Below are positions 44,401 to 56,045 of a stretch of DNA of 64,000 nt, one piece after another. The notes beneath the pieces were generated by a model, which saw only the letters and a list, made by a program, of their open reading frames with translations, searched no databases and was not told where the DNA came from. The number at the start of each line of letters is the position of its first letter. The first letter of the stretch is position 1. A program made the position numbers and the translations under genes. Source of the stretch: Fistularia commersonii (Eukaryota; Chordata; Actinopteri; Syngnathiformes; Fistulariidae); the NCBI GenBank assembly GCA_037954325.1, contig JBBMNZ010000007.1:9856001-9920000 (forward strand), read 5' to 3'.

Positions 44401-45689
44401 TACATGAACGATTGACGATTATTATATAATAAACGTGCTGAGAGGCCCAAGTTGCATAGCCTCCGTTAGTATTTAGCATGTTTGAATACTCATGCAGCTT
44501 ATCAACTGGAGAGTTGTTGTTAATGGAGAAATATTTTAAAAGGAGTGATCGTGTATTTCCAGGGAGGCAGCCGTCCTTACGCTGTTTGGATTTTGTTTTA
44601 TATTTTACATATTTTTAGTTATTTAGTGTTTTGTATTTATTTATCCTGACGGCTCCTCCTGGGAACCCGCGTTTGGAATATCTGAAGTCGGCGCTTCCCC
44701 TGCGCGTCCTGGTGCAGCATCACACTGCTTCCTGGCAAAGTCTGTAAATTCCTGCAGGTTTTGAAGCAATTCTAACCCTTACACACACACACACACACAC
44801 ACCTCACCCCGACACCGGTCATGTGCGGGCCACGAAATCCTCTGCCAGCGAGTCTGATTTGAAATGTAGACCTCTGAGATGAAGATGAGGAAGGGTTTCG
44901 CTCCGCTGGACCGGCAGGGTTGTGTTGTTTCTCTCATTTTATTTCTCTTTCTTTTTTTTTTTATGTTTTATTTTTCATCCTGGTGGCGTTTCTCTGGCTC
45001 CCCTTGCCGGATTTCTCTCGGGGCGTCGGTGGATGGAGAAGTGGCAGGCGCCTCTCGGCTGAATTATCCAAGATCGCTGCTTGCTTTTCGGTTAATTAGA
45101 CCGCGCTCTGCAGAAGTGTGGAGGGGGGGGAGGTTGGACTTTTCTCTCCTTTAACTCAGTCCAAGTTGGCGCCGAACCCGGACGGCGGCGGCGGGGGAGG
45201 GAGTCCGGGTCAAGGCCGAGGATGGCAGAACGGGCTGAACTTGAGGCTAATCCGGGGGAGGAGGAAGAGGAGGAGGAGGAGGAAGGGGAACATCTCCAGT
45301 CTTGCTGGCAGATCTCGCCTTCGGCTGACATGTCTGAGCACGTGAAGGTCTTGACGTGCATTTTGGCGCATCGTGGTCCAGATGTCATCGGATCCTCCAC
45401 GTGATGGACGGTTTGGCAGTCAAACAGCTGCCATAGAAAACACGCTAACACCCTTAATACTAAATATAAATCCCCCATTAGCAGTTGTGCTAATTGCGCC
45501 ATTTTCTTAACTGTACATCTTATTGATTATTGGTTTGAGGATCAATAGGCATCTCGTGAGAAATCACACCGACTCCGAAGACACTTCACGAAACCCCGCC
45601 CATGGTCCACGACCTCCCCCTTGCCCTCCGGGCCTCACATATCTTGACATGACCTTGAAAGTAGCAATTTAACTTCCTACGTAATTCTG
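44401..45689. other. Unique sequence with one short acidic ORF
   Basis: (CA)n lies at about 44780-44803. An ATG at 45222 (context GAGGATGG) opens 60 codons, MAERAELEANPGEEEEEEEE and onward, ending at 45404. The Glu run comes from a GAG/GGA repeat. No homologue recognised and no splice context, so it is listed here and not as a gene. Confidence 0.35.
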
Positions 45690-46480
45690 GACGTTCTCTG
45701 GGAGCTCGTGGCTGCGCAGCCAAATGGAGCAGTACAGCCAGAAGTTGTTGGAGAAGGTGTTGCGCTGTATGCTAAGTCTGACCCTTTTTTGTCTACATGG
45801 CACCAAATCACAATGCAGTCATCTGATGACTCTTTCCCCGCGGAGCAGGTCTTGACCACACTCTTGAAAATCATCTACAGAAAGCCGACATTCCCCTCAG
45901 GTGCAAGCACTCGGCCACAGCGCTGAGGAAACAATCGTTTTTTTTTAGAGCAGAAGCACAATGCAGGTGGCCCTTTACCTCGAGTGGTAAGGGTTAATGT
46001 ATGCTTAACAAGCATACTGGCGGAGCCTCATGTCTGTCCTCTGTGTACTCTTGTATGTTCTCGTGGAGTTTACAGACATGTATCCAAATGGAGCAGTAAA
46101 ATTGGAAGTTGTCGGGGGCAGTGTTGCATGGTATGCTCAAGTGTGACCCTGTTTTATTGATATAGCACCAAATCACAATGCAGTCATCTGATGACCCTGT
46201 CATCGCACTCTTGAAAGTCATCTCCAGAAAGCCGACATTCCCCTCAGGAGCAAGCAATTGGCCACAGCGGTGAGGAAACAACTGCCTTTTTTAAGTGTAG
46301 AAGCACAATGCGAGTGGCCTTCTGCCTCGAGCGGTCGGTGCAAGGGGTCATGTATGCCCAACAAGCATACGGGCAGAGCCTCGTGTCCGTCTTCTGCATA
46401 CCCTTGTATGTTCTCAAGTAGTTCGCGGACACTAGCCTAACAGAGCAGTACCATCGTATGCTCCAGGGAGAAGGAGGCAG
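45690..46480. repeat. ~360-bp tandem duplication, about 2.2 copies
   Basis: CACAATGCAGTCATCTGATG occurs at 45811 and 46176 (365 bp apart). AGAAAGCCGACATTCCCCTC recurs 347 bp apart, and the AACAAGCATAC word near 46007 and 46367. A third, truncated start lies at about 46410-46460. Copies differ by substitutions and small indels. No coding potential recognised. Confidence 0.8.
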
Positions 46481-46900
46481 CAAAGGATTCTCTATCCGCG
46501 TGCCGCCTCTTTCTTAGAACGTAGAAAGACTTTCTTAGAACTCCGAACTCTCCACCACCCTCTGGTGGATATATTGCTTGACAGCTATGACTGGTAAAGT
46601 TGTTCTATCTGCTGCTTTTGCACCATTCTTATACAAACCTGTTTCCCGGTAAGGTGGCAGCACTGGATTGGGATCCCGAACCTCCGCTCGCTCCACCTCC
46701 TGTTTTTTTGCTCTTGATGTCTTTCTCTGTCTCGGCAAAATGCCTGGAGGCGGTGAAGGGGAAAATGAGGGGGGTCCGAAGGTGACGGGCCGGTGTCTGG
46801 CGTCACACAGCCGTCTCGCGTCTCTCCCTGCGCCGCCAAGCTAATCCTGAAAGGCCCGTCTGGGGGCTGAAGGAAGATGATCACCCAAAAGCCCTCACTC

Positions 46901-46931
<31 letters not shown>

Positions 46932-47416
46932 AGTCCACTGTCACTGCATGACTTAGCATACCTTCTTAAACCACCTGGGGTTGGCTCTCCGATCTGGTCG
47001 GGTGACCCGGCCCTCTTTCCCCTCCACCTCCACCCTTCTCACTCGCTCACCAACTTGTAAAGCTCCCAATTTCTCTTCTTCTCATCGGTGAAAGACGGTC
47101 GTAGCTTCTCCCTTTTCATGTTTACCGAATTCAAACACAGAGGCAATTAGACTGTGGGAGTTTCTGCCGCTGCATACCAATCAGCTGATTGGAATGTCGC
47201 ACCCTCCTCTTCCTCTTTTCTTTTCTTCTTTTTTCTTACCCAAAAACACCTAAAAAGTCAGTCGTTGGTATTTCATACTTTGAGTTCGATAATCCGCTGT
47301 AGTTTCCCGACTCCGTCACGCTGTCAGGTTCCTCTCCGTCAGAGACGGAACCAGGTGGAACCCGGACCTCCACGGCCACAGCTGGCACCCAAGTGGCTCT
47401 TATAGGTACCTTCACC
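46481..47416. other. Unique sequence, no gene recognised
   Basis: (GT)n at about 46903-46931. A minus-strand frame ending at 46585 has a possible acceptor (TCTTCCTTCAG at about 46870-46880) but no recognisable domain. Confidence 0.35.
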
Positions 47417-47680
47417 TTAACCCTTGTGCGATCTTGACATTGTGTTTACGCCCCTTGTCCTACGGGTCGAAAACGACCCATAAGACCATCTTTGTACCGT
47501 AGTGGTGTACAGCCCACATGGGAACATAATCAAAAAAGAAGTATCACTTTATCTAATCATGGGATCTCTTTAGGAAAAGTCATAAAATTTCAAGTCGGAA
47601 AAAAATAGGTTAAGGTGTTTTTTCTCCAGCTAAACATGGTAGTGGGTCACTTTTGACCTGCAAGACAACACAAGGGTCAA
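47417..47680 (-). mobile_element. piggyBac-type MITE, copy 2
   Basis: 264 bp bounded by TTAA at the left and TCAA (mutated TTAA) at the right, the reverse orientation of the copy at 8551. The interior aligns over the whole length with about 20 differences by eye, including GGGCTGTACACCACTACGGT on the minus strand. No coding capacity. Confidence 0.85.
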
Positions 47681-47727
47681 GGAAGTGTGGAGGTGAGTGG
47701 GAAGAACCACGGTCTTTAAATATGTAG

Positions 47728-47873
47728 GGGCAGCTTAGCGGTTAGCACTTCCGCCTCACAACTAGCAGGTCCCGAGTTGGATTCCCACAGGGGCCCTTTC
47801 TGTGTGGGAGTCTCCCATGTTCTCACCTAATCTGTGTGGGCTTCCACTCGGTTTTCCAGGTTCCCCCCCCCCC

Positions 47874-47904
<31 letters not shown>

Positions 47905-48170
47905 ACACTCTATGCAGGGAAATTAATTAGAGACTCTACATTTTCCAGACATGGGAATGAGAGGATCAATAGTTGTATGTCTCAATATCACGGCAATGAG
48001 ACTCAATGGTTGTGTCTCTATATGGCTTATAAATAAGTGAGTGAATGAGTGTACGTCTCTATATCTGGGCCTGTGATTGGTCCACAGTGAACACTGCCTC
48101 TCGTCCAATGACAGCTGGGATAGGTCCCCGCCCCCTTGCGGCGTAGATGAATGAATGAATGAATGAATAG
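47728..48170 (+). mobile_element. SINE-like element, full length
   Basis: Head TTAGCGGTTAGCACTTCCGC with a B-box-like GAGTTGGATTCCC; body TGTGTGGGAGTCTCCCATG and TTTTCCAGGTTCC; a C28 run and (CA)n; three internal units (GAATGAGAGGATCAATAG and others); tail GCCTGTGATTGGTCC, CTGCCTCTCGTCCAATGAC, AGCTGGGATAGG; (GAAT)n end. This is the best full-length copy for defining head, body, unit and tail. Confidence 0.85.
47863..47890. repeat. C28 homopolymer
   Basis: Twenty-eight consecutive C directly followed by (CA)n, inside the SINE-like element. Confidence 0.85.
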
Positions 48171-51100
48171 GTGATAGGTCCCGCGCTTGTGGTATCAACA
48201 ATGGTGGAAGTTGTGAGCAACAATGAAGATGAAGGCTCTGAGGCGCCAAAGGCTGTTAGTGTCGCTGCTCCTCCTCACCTCCAGTCCGGAGTGCGAAGGC
48301 TCCGCCGCCGCCGCCGCTTTGCTATCGCGACACAGACCTGTCAATCAACTGGGATTCCCTGATTCTCCTCACCACAGGACGTTTTCCGCTACTGTGGTTT
48401 CACCGCAGATCTGCCTGTATCGCAATTTCCTCCGCAGGTCCCCCCACTTCTTTTTACTAGTGTGTGTGTGTGTGTGGTAGCTGAGATAAGGAGGCTGGAT
48501 CGCCACGTCTTTTCACATCAGGAGGCTCTGAGAGGCCGGCGTCGTGTCCCGGTGGCCCGCTGAGCCACATAAATCAAACACGTGGAAAAACACACACTGA
48601 TGAAAATATGTGTGTGTGTTTGCGTGTGCGCCTACACACATGTAATAGGCCAAAAGGCTGCAGAAGTAGCCATGCAGCCATGAAGCACCTGTGTATTAGT
48701 CAGGTATCGCAACAGAAACTCGGACGCCGGACCTTGGGCGGGTAAATCATGGTTTCTGCGGCGACGGGACGCGCAGGATTTACGGCGGCGGGATGAATGA
48801 CATCCACAAATCCACCACCCCCACCCAGCCCTCCTTCCCCAAACCCCCAAGGTTCATGGCGTCTTCGGCCCGTTTCATCAGGCGAAGTGTTCGGATCGGC
48901 GTTAGCGGCGGCGGGCTAACTGGGGATTAGAACCGGATTTACAAACAAGCTTTTTTTGCCTTTTTCCCCATCAGATAAACATCGTCGTCCTAAATATTAA
49001 CGGCAAACATGGATTATAAAAATGTTTTAAATAATATTGCATTGGAATCCGCACCCCCCACCCCTGAATACCTAAACCTGCCACGTTCCGCAGCCGTGTA
49101 ACCTAGAGATTACGCCGCCACGCCATGTCCGATCAAAACCCGTCAATCCCTTTTTCATTCCCTGATTATTTTTGTGTTTTTTTAAATGGTTTTTTTTTTT
49201 TTTTTTTTTTTTTACAATAACGTTTCGCGCAATCAAGGGTTGCCGCCCAGGATGCTGTTGGAGGAAGACACGAGGGACGGGAACCTGAGCACTGAAGGGT
49301 AAACGATTGGTTCAGGGGATCAATTAAATACGGCATTTAATTTTCCAATAAGAAGTTTGATTGACAGCCAAGCAGTTTAGGGGGCGGGGCTAAGAGACGG
49401 ATGCACCTAAAGACCGCAGATAAACAAAGTGTTAGCGGCAAAGCTAACCGAGCAGCTTCTTGTCGGGGAGTAAATTGCCAACTAAGAAGCGAAGAAAAAA
49501 TGTTGACTCGTCTCGATTAAATTAAAAAAATAAAAATAAAGAAAAATACACAAAAACGGCAGCGCTTAAATTGATATGACGAATGGAAAATAGGGCAACG
49601 AGATGAGGATGTAGAATCCCCACTTTAGCATCCACTAAGCTAGTGAGCACAGAGAGTTTGATATGTATATTTTTTTATTATTATTTTTAATATCCTTTCG
49701 GCCGTTACTTCTCAACCAGGGCCGCCTTCAGAAATCAAGGACAAAGAGTTCAAACCTCTTCATCTCCTGAGGAGGGCTTTCAAAGAGGCTGCCCCTCCTC
49801 CAAGAGCTGTTTTTTTTTTTACCTTTGGAGGTATTTTAAGAAGCGTAGAGCCGGTGTGTCTGAGGTATCTGGTCTCCAAGAGGTCTCCGCCATGTTCTCT
49901 TGCTTTGGTTCTCACGGTGTTCTCCCCGTTTTCTCTGTGGATCCATCGAGGAGGTGTTTGAATGGTCCCTTAGTTTGATTGACGGCTGAACCGTCCGTTT
50001 TGAGCCCCGCCTCCCGCACAACCAAAACAGGGCTTTTGTCACCCCTTATAATTACATGGTTATAACACCAATTGATTAGTTTAAGGTTGCTTATCACTTC
50101 AGGTGCAACAACGACGTTCTCCCCGCTGTCGTCCGGCCGTTGCGTGCGCTTAAAAGTACAGAATTCAAAATGCCAGTTTGCATCGCCGGGGGCATCGGAG
50201 TGCAAGAGGCGTAATGTCATTACCCATTCAGCCAGCGGAGGTTGGCCGGACGTGAAGAGGAGGAGGTGGAAGGTGGACAGAGCGGAGCCGGGAGGGGGGG
50301 GGGGCGAAATAAAAAATATATGTATTTATCAAAAAAAAAAAAAAATCAGCTAAAATTAAAAAAAATGCCACAGAATGAAATAAAGATGAGTGCAGCGCAA
50401 AGCCACAGGCAGAATATAAAAGACAAACCCTGAAATATACATGGCCAGTGGCGGAGGGGAGCAGAATGCTAAGCTACCCGGCTCCACCCCCCCATCCCAC
50501 CGCCGCCTGTTGAACGTCGCGGGTGGGGGTGGTCGGGATCCGGCGCCTGGGCTCATTCCAGACGTTCCCTCAAACCCGTGGAAAGGGAGAAGACCCATCT
50601 CCCATACGTAATAAGATTTGTCCGTAATGCCTTTATTATTGCAGATTTGCTTATAGCCCTGAAAGGTATTGATTGTGAGCCGGAGGCACCGGTGTGTGTG
50701 TGTGTGTATGTGTGTGTCGGGGTGGGGTTGGGAGGTGGGGAATATAAAGTGTAATCTTCCGGCTGCTGGACTTTTACCATTTATTTTCTATTGTGTTTTT
50801 CCGAACTCTTGGTTTAATAACAGTGTTGTTACTAAAATCCTATGTAATACCAGTGTTATTACTAAAGTGATGAGTACGTAGGATAAGATTGAAGGTTGAT
50901 AAATCACCACTCGTCTGAGGCAAAGAAGCAAACGGGGGTGTTTGGCGATGACGAGTGAGCGATGGTTCTCGACCCCCTGTTCCTTTTCTTAGCGGCGGCT
51001 AATGACGCTCCCTGACCTTAAAGCCTGGTGCTCAAGGTCGACACGTGGTTGCTGCGCCGCGTTCGCGAGGAGCGTGAGTTTGCTCGTGACTTTGTCCAAA

Positions 51101-51314
51101 CACCCGTCGAGGAGGAACGGCCAACGGGAATCTGAGGTTGCGTTCCTCACCCCCTCTCCACCCGTGCACGCAGAGGTACTTTAGGGGGGTCGGAGATGGA
51201 CGATGAGGAGGAGTTAGCAAAATGCTAAAGCATGTGGGGAGGGGGGGGTCAAGCTGCCTCCCCCAGCTTGGATCATTAATTTGTGTTCTAATTAGCAGGA
51301 ATGCCACAGTTGGA

Positions 51315-51315
<1 letters not shown>

Positions 51316-51393
<78 letters not shown>
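51316..51393. repeat. (TG)39 microsatellite
   Basis: The longest uninterrupted dinucleotide run in the window. Confidence 0.95.
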
Positions 51394-51394
<1 letters not shown>

Positions 51395-52817
51395 CCTGCC
51401 CTGGCTCCAAGTCTCCTGGCTTGTTAGGAATAACAGATTGGCGCTCTCCTGCTCCCCCCACACACAAACACTCACTCACACACACACACACACACACCTG
51501 ACCCGCCCATCCTGTGCGAAGGACGCGCCAGCCGTGCACGTTCCTTGCCATCCTTTTTTCTTCCGTTTTGTCAGTTATGAGTTGGGAGATTTCATTGGTC
51601 GATGCCCTGGGGGGGGGGCGGAGCTTCTGGAAGGGCACCGCTGAATCCCCGCCCCTTCCTGGTCGCTGACCATCCATCTTTTTATTTCTTCATTTATTTT
51701 GGATCTAAACCAGGATGATCATCTGTCTGAGCATGGAGAAAGACCAGGCAGGAGAACCTTGAGAGAACTGAGGAAGGAGAAGATAAAGATCTCAGAGAGC
51801 CTAGAACCCTCTTGCTGTGAGATGCTGAACCCTGATCCAGGGTTCTGCAAGTCCATATTGACTTTACTGGAAAATAGAAAATAAAGAAGCGTGATAACGT
51901 ATAATAGCAGTGTAATAACATGTTATTATATGTAATTATCATAGCGTTGCGCTGCAGTCGACTGGAATCTCACAACTCGCTTTTTATCTCGACGACGTCC
52001 GAACGTACCGTTTTCATCAAGCCCTCGGCCAAACCGCTCCGCTGCGTCGGAGGCCGACTGAAAATAAATCATTATAGACTTTTCCGATAAATGTTTTATT
52101 TTCCCGTCGCCGGGGCTGACAGACGATGGGTTTGTTGTTTTTTTTTTTTTTTTTTTCAGAGATAAAAATATGATACGGTTTTTCACTCGGGGACGCCGCC
52201 GTGTCTCGGTCCTGGTTACGGTTGTTAGGGAGGTATCTCACGCCAGGATGACCTGTGATGGCCTCTTATGAGAACATGGCGAGAAGCCAGACGGGAGAAC
52301 CTTGAAGGTTGTCAGTTCTATTCTTCCCTCCTCCTCCTTCTCTCCCTCTGCAGCGAATCCAGGAGACTCTGCCGTGCTCTCCTCTCCTCCGGTCACCCTT
52401 CATTTCCTGCCTTGTCATTTCTATTTTTTTCCTCTTTCTTGTGGTCGGCGTGCGGATAAACCACCGGCCGCCAGCCGTCCCCTACGATTCTTAAAGACCC
52501 AGACGCCCCCCCCCTCCTTTCTGCCACCCACTTCTGCCCCCCCCCCCCCCCCCCCGCTCCCGGGGGGCTGAAAAACATTCATTTAGATAGGGACAATATC
52601 CAATCTTCCAATATGTTTCTTCTGGACATATCTTTGAGCAGGGAGAGGGAGAAATACATCAGCGTTGATATCCCTCTGATCGGTGGCATCACATTTATAA
52701 AGTGTGTGTGTGTGTGTGTGAAGCCATTCCCGCAAAGCATCTAGCCCAGGGACAGAGGAGAACTGACCCATGCTGTAATTGAACCACCGATCCTGCTGCA
52801 CTATTAGTCACGAGTCG

Positions 52818-52819
52818 TC

Positions 52820-52857
<38 letters not shown>
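52818..52857. repeat. (TC)n microsatellite
   Basis: An uninterrupted TC run of about 40 bp, a polypyrimidine mirror repeat. Confidence 0.9.
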
Positions 52858-52860
<3 letters not shown>

Positions 52861-53519
52861 CTTCTTTTTATTGCCACTAAATTAACACCTTATGCAAATT
52901 CAGCCTTTTTTTTCTGTTGTTGTTGTTGTTGTTTCTTCCTGTTGGTGGTTGTCATGGTAACAAGGCTAGCGTTACACATCGCCATGCAGCGTCAGCTGAT
53001 TTGGTATTATAGACGTTATTACAAGGTTATAAATCTGTTATTACATGTGAGCAAAACTCCCCGCCAGGATGGGGCCCTTAACTTTAATTGTTTTTTATTT
53101 TAATTTTTGGTTTTCTTTTATTTATGAGCTGACGATCAGCTGGGAGAAGCGCCGCTGATTGCTCATCATCCGTGGCTTGAACGCAGCAGTGTCTACTTCC
53201 TGGTTTTGGTTGTCTCGTTGAACAGAATTACGTTTTTTTAATTGGCTCTAACGGCGAGGATCAGCTGTTTTGGGGGGATTCTACTGTATCCCGTTCTGCT
53301 CCCAACTCCGTAGTTTAACCGCAGGAAGCTGTGCGTCGTCCTCGCCGATGCGGATCAATTTAACAGATTTAACCCTGGAAACACCATCGGGATAAAATTC
53401 ACCCACTTGTAGAATGCATTGATTTTCAAAGTGCACGGCTAGTTTTTTTCACTTTCTTCTTCTGATCGCCTAACAAGCTCCATCAGAATGATGTGAATTG
53501 GTTTCCTCCTTGTTCACAC

Positions 53520-53605
53520 GTTCATTAATTCATTCATCCTCTCATCCAACCAGGGACAATCATGCTGTGAGGCAGAAGCGCTAACCTCTGTTAGTAGTCA
53601 TTGTC
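53520..53605 (-). mobile_element. SINE-like fragment, head joined to tail
   Basis: ATTCATTCATCC (tail) joins within about 40 bp to the head, which on the minus strand reads GAGGTTAGCGCTTCTGCCTC. The body is deleted. Confidence 0.5.
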
Positions 53606-53611
53606 ACAGTC

Positions 53612-53794
53612 TCACATAAACGTCTCGTCGGGTGATGTCGGTTGAAGGTCGGCCTCGCAGACGACCGCGATATTCCGGGCCGCGGGCTGAGAGGCGGACG
53701 CTCCCTCTGCGTCGGCAGCCATGTCTGAGGAAACTGTCAGGTTAGATGCAGAAACAGGATGAGGAGGAGGCAAAGTCCTCACGCTGCTGGCCTC
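53612..53794 (-). CDS. Possible terminal coding exon, unrecognised
   Basis: On the minus strand CTCCTGTTGCAG (53806-53795) is a reasonable splice acceptor. From 53794 the frame EASSVRTLPPPHPVSASNLT continues through AARNIAVVCEADLQPTSPDE to end FM and TGA at 53612. The composition (Ala, Ser, Pro, acidic end) suits a disordered C-terminal tail. Possible TTTATT (AATAAA on the minus strand) sites lie near 53094 and 53116. I recognise no family and no upstream exon, so it may equally be chance. Confidence 0.2.
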   Translation of the reverse strand, partial: EASSVRTLPPPHPVSASNLTVSSDMAADAEGASASQPAARNIAVVCEADLQPTSPDETFM

Positions 53795-53837
53795 CTGCAA
53801 CAGGAGCGCTTGGAGGCATTGTTTGATTTGAAGTACA

Positions 53838-53842
53838 CGTAC

Positions 53843-53877
<35 letters not shown>

Positions 53878-54190
53878 CACAAGCGCGTTCTGAAATGTCC
53901 ATGTCATAAAAACTGCACTAGGAATCGGAAGGATGTCTTTTCATACAGGAGTAAATACTGTATGTGTATATACAAATACACACACACACACATAACATTT
54001 ATTTATATGTATATATAAGTATGTGTGTGTGTGTATATATATACACAATACATTTCCTGGAAATATGTATATATGTGTGTATCTATACATAGATGTACAT
54101 ATACATGTAATTCACACAGGTATACATACTTACTTCTGTACATCAAATTCAAGACTGGACTGAGCCCTGCAGGCCTGAATTGGTGTGTGT

Positions 54191-54239
<49 letters not shown>

Positions 54240-54528
54240 CCTGTCTGTAAAGGCACTGATTTCCCTTTGTGTGTGCAAATGTACATTTTTGTGTATGTAT
54301 ATATATATATATATATATATATACAATTACATTTACATAATTGAATTAATTATTGTATACAAGTATACAATTGTATACAAGTATATAATTGTGCAAAGAA
54401 ATTTAATTTCTACAGGTTTTCTGTGTGTGTGGGTGTGTATTTGTATATATTTGTTAATTTACTGTTAACAACAATACTTTAACATTCTCCGTCAAGTCAT
54501 CAAATACACCACTTTACAACATATGTAC

Positions 54529-54581
<53 letters not shown>

Positions 54582-55110
54582 TGTATATGTGTGTGTGTGT
54601 GTGTGTGTGAGTGTGTGTGTGTGTGCACGCGTGTGTATTTACGGTCACAACTCACAACACACAAATATTCTTACAGTATTGACGTAAACTCATCAAATTG
54701 TGTGTGTGTTTGGAGGTGTGTGTATATGCATATGAAGATATTTAATAAATATTCTCAAAGGAAAATCAAATATAAATATTATTATATTAATGATAATATA
54801 TTTGTGTGTGTATTTGTATACACACACAAACATATGTAAATTTATGTGTGTGTGTGTGTCTGTGTGTGTGTGTACACACACATGTATATATATATATATA
54901 TATAAAACCCTTTATGAAACCCAAATGCGTGTGTGTATGAATACCTTACTTGGAAGTCACAGAATTTCAAATGAAATTTGTGTATGTATGTGTGTGTGTG
55001 TGTGTATCCACACATATGCATAGCTTTGTTGAAAGTCATCAAATTCCTGGTGCAGGTTTTCATGACAATGGACATTTTAATATGCGTGTGTGTGTGTGTG
55101 TGTGCAGGGT
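53838..55110. repeat. CA/TG/TA simple-repeat region
   Basis: (CA)n at 53838-53881, then interleaved TG, TA and TATG tracts, with the longest TG runs at about 54184-54236 and 54536-54578. A (TA)n tract is at about 54299-54322 and another at about 54885-54904. Open frames encode only Cys/Val, His/Thr or Tyr/Ile repeats. Confidence 0.85.
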
Positions 55111-56005
55111 CTGTGTGTTGACATTAATGGAGCGCCTCCTCCATCAGTCAGATCCAGAGGAGGACATATTCTCAGGCCGGTGGGCAGCGGTTCGGGCCGC
55201 CTGCCGGCTCCCGCCGCCGTCGCCACCACCGCCTCGCAGGCTTGCAGGGTTTAACACGACACAAATAACCTCAGCGGACGCGGCCGTCCGTGGAGAGGCA
55301 GGTCCTCTGCCGCTCATCTCCACTCACATCTACTCCATATCGGGGTGCAAAACCAGGCTGAGTGATGGAAGGCCATGGTTTGTGGAGGCGGTGTGTGTGT
55401 GTGTGTGAGATGATTAACTCTCCGGACAGTTCAGGATGAGTGGGCATGCTTGATTTTCTTCTCTTTCCCGCGTCCTGGCTTGTTTTACCCCCCACACTAC
55501 CTCCAACTCACCTCCTTCCCCATCTCCAGCGGAGATTACCCAGAATGGCGGCACGAGGAGTGTGGCTGGAAGTGGGCCTCCCCCGCCCCCGCCCCGCCCC
55601 CGCCCCTGCCCCGCGCCCAGATGGTGAAAAGTGAAGGGATCCCAGCGAGAGGTCCCGGCGCCGCGTCCTTGAAGCCGTGGGTTTATTTATACCCCTGCAA
55701 AGGCAGACGAGGAGGGGAGAAAAAAAAAAAACATCTGCGACGCAGTGACCCCTCTGTGTCCGGGTTTATTTTACCAGCAATTAGCCCACAATAATATGCT
55801 TTCCATGCTAATTGTCGCGCACGTGTGTGTGTGTGTGACCTTGAAGTGAGCCGTGCCCCGGCCCGCCGTTATCTCCCGTGGGTTCTTCCCTCTCGATGAC
55901 GCCTCCCACTGTTTTTCTCTCCAATTAACTCGGCAACGAGCCCGGCCCCCTGCCAGAGCCGCCACATCGGCCCAGCGCGGGTTCGAATCGCCCCCCCTAC
56001 CCCCG

Positions 56006-56045
<40 letters not shown>

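Larger units (their letters stand above)
48171..53519. other. Mostly unique sequence, no gene recognised
   Basis: About 5.3 kb. Simple repeats: (GT)n at about 48462-48477, T-run at about 49189-49213, (GT)n at about 50693-50718, (TG)39 at 51316-51393, (CA)n at about 51479-51498, T-run at about 52136-52156, C19 at 52537-52555, (TG)n at about 52702-52720, (TC)n at about 52818-52857. The blocks at 49000-49500 and 50040-50250 are non-repetitive and might be conserved non-coding DNA. No coding exon could be supported. Confidence 0.4.

Noticed and set aside
45222..45404. Acidic 60-codon ORF with good start context, considered as a gene
   Set aside because: The Glu run derives from a GAG/GGA repeat, no homologue is recognised and no splice or promoter context supports it.
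46585..46959. Minus-strand frame with a possible acceptor, considered as an exon
   Set aside because: Upstream part is a (GT)n translation and the remainder has no recognisable domain; the acceptor alone is weak evidence.
51032..51677. Long His-Thr and Cys-Val repeat proteins
   Set aside because: Translations of (CA)n/(TG)n microsatellites; the same applies to frames at 28118-28664, 30447-30850 and 54003-55075.
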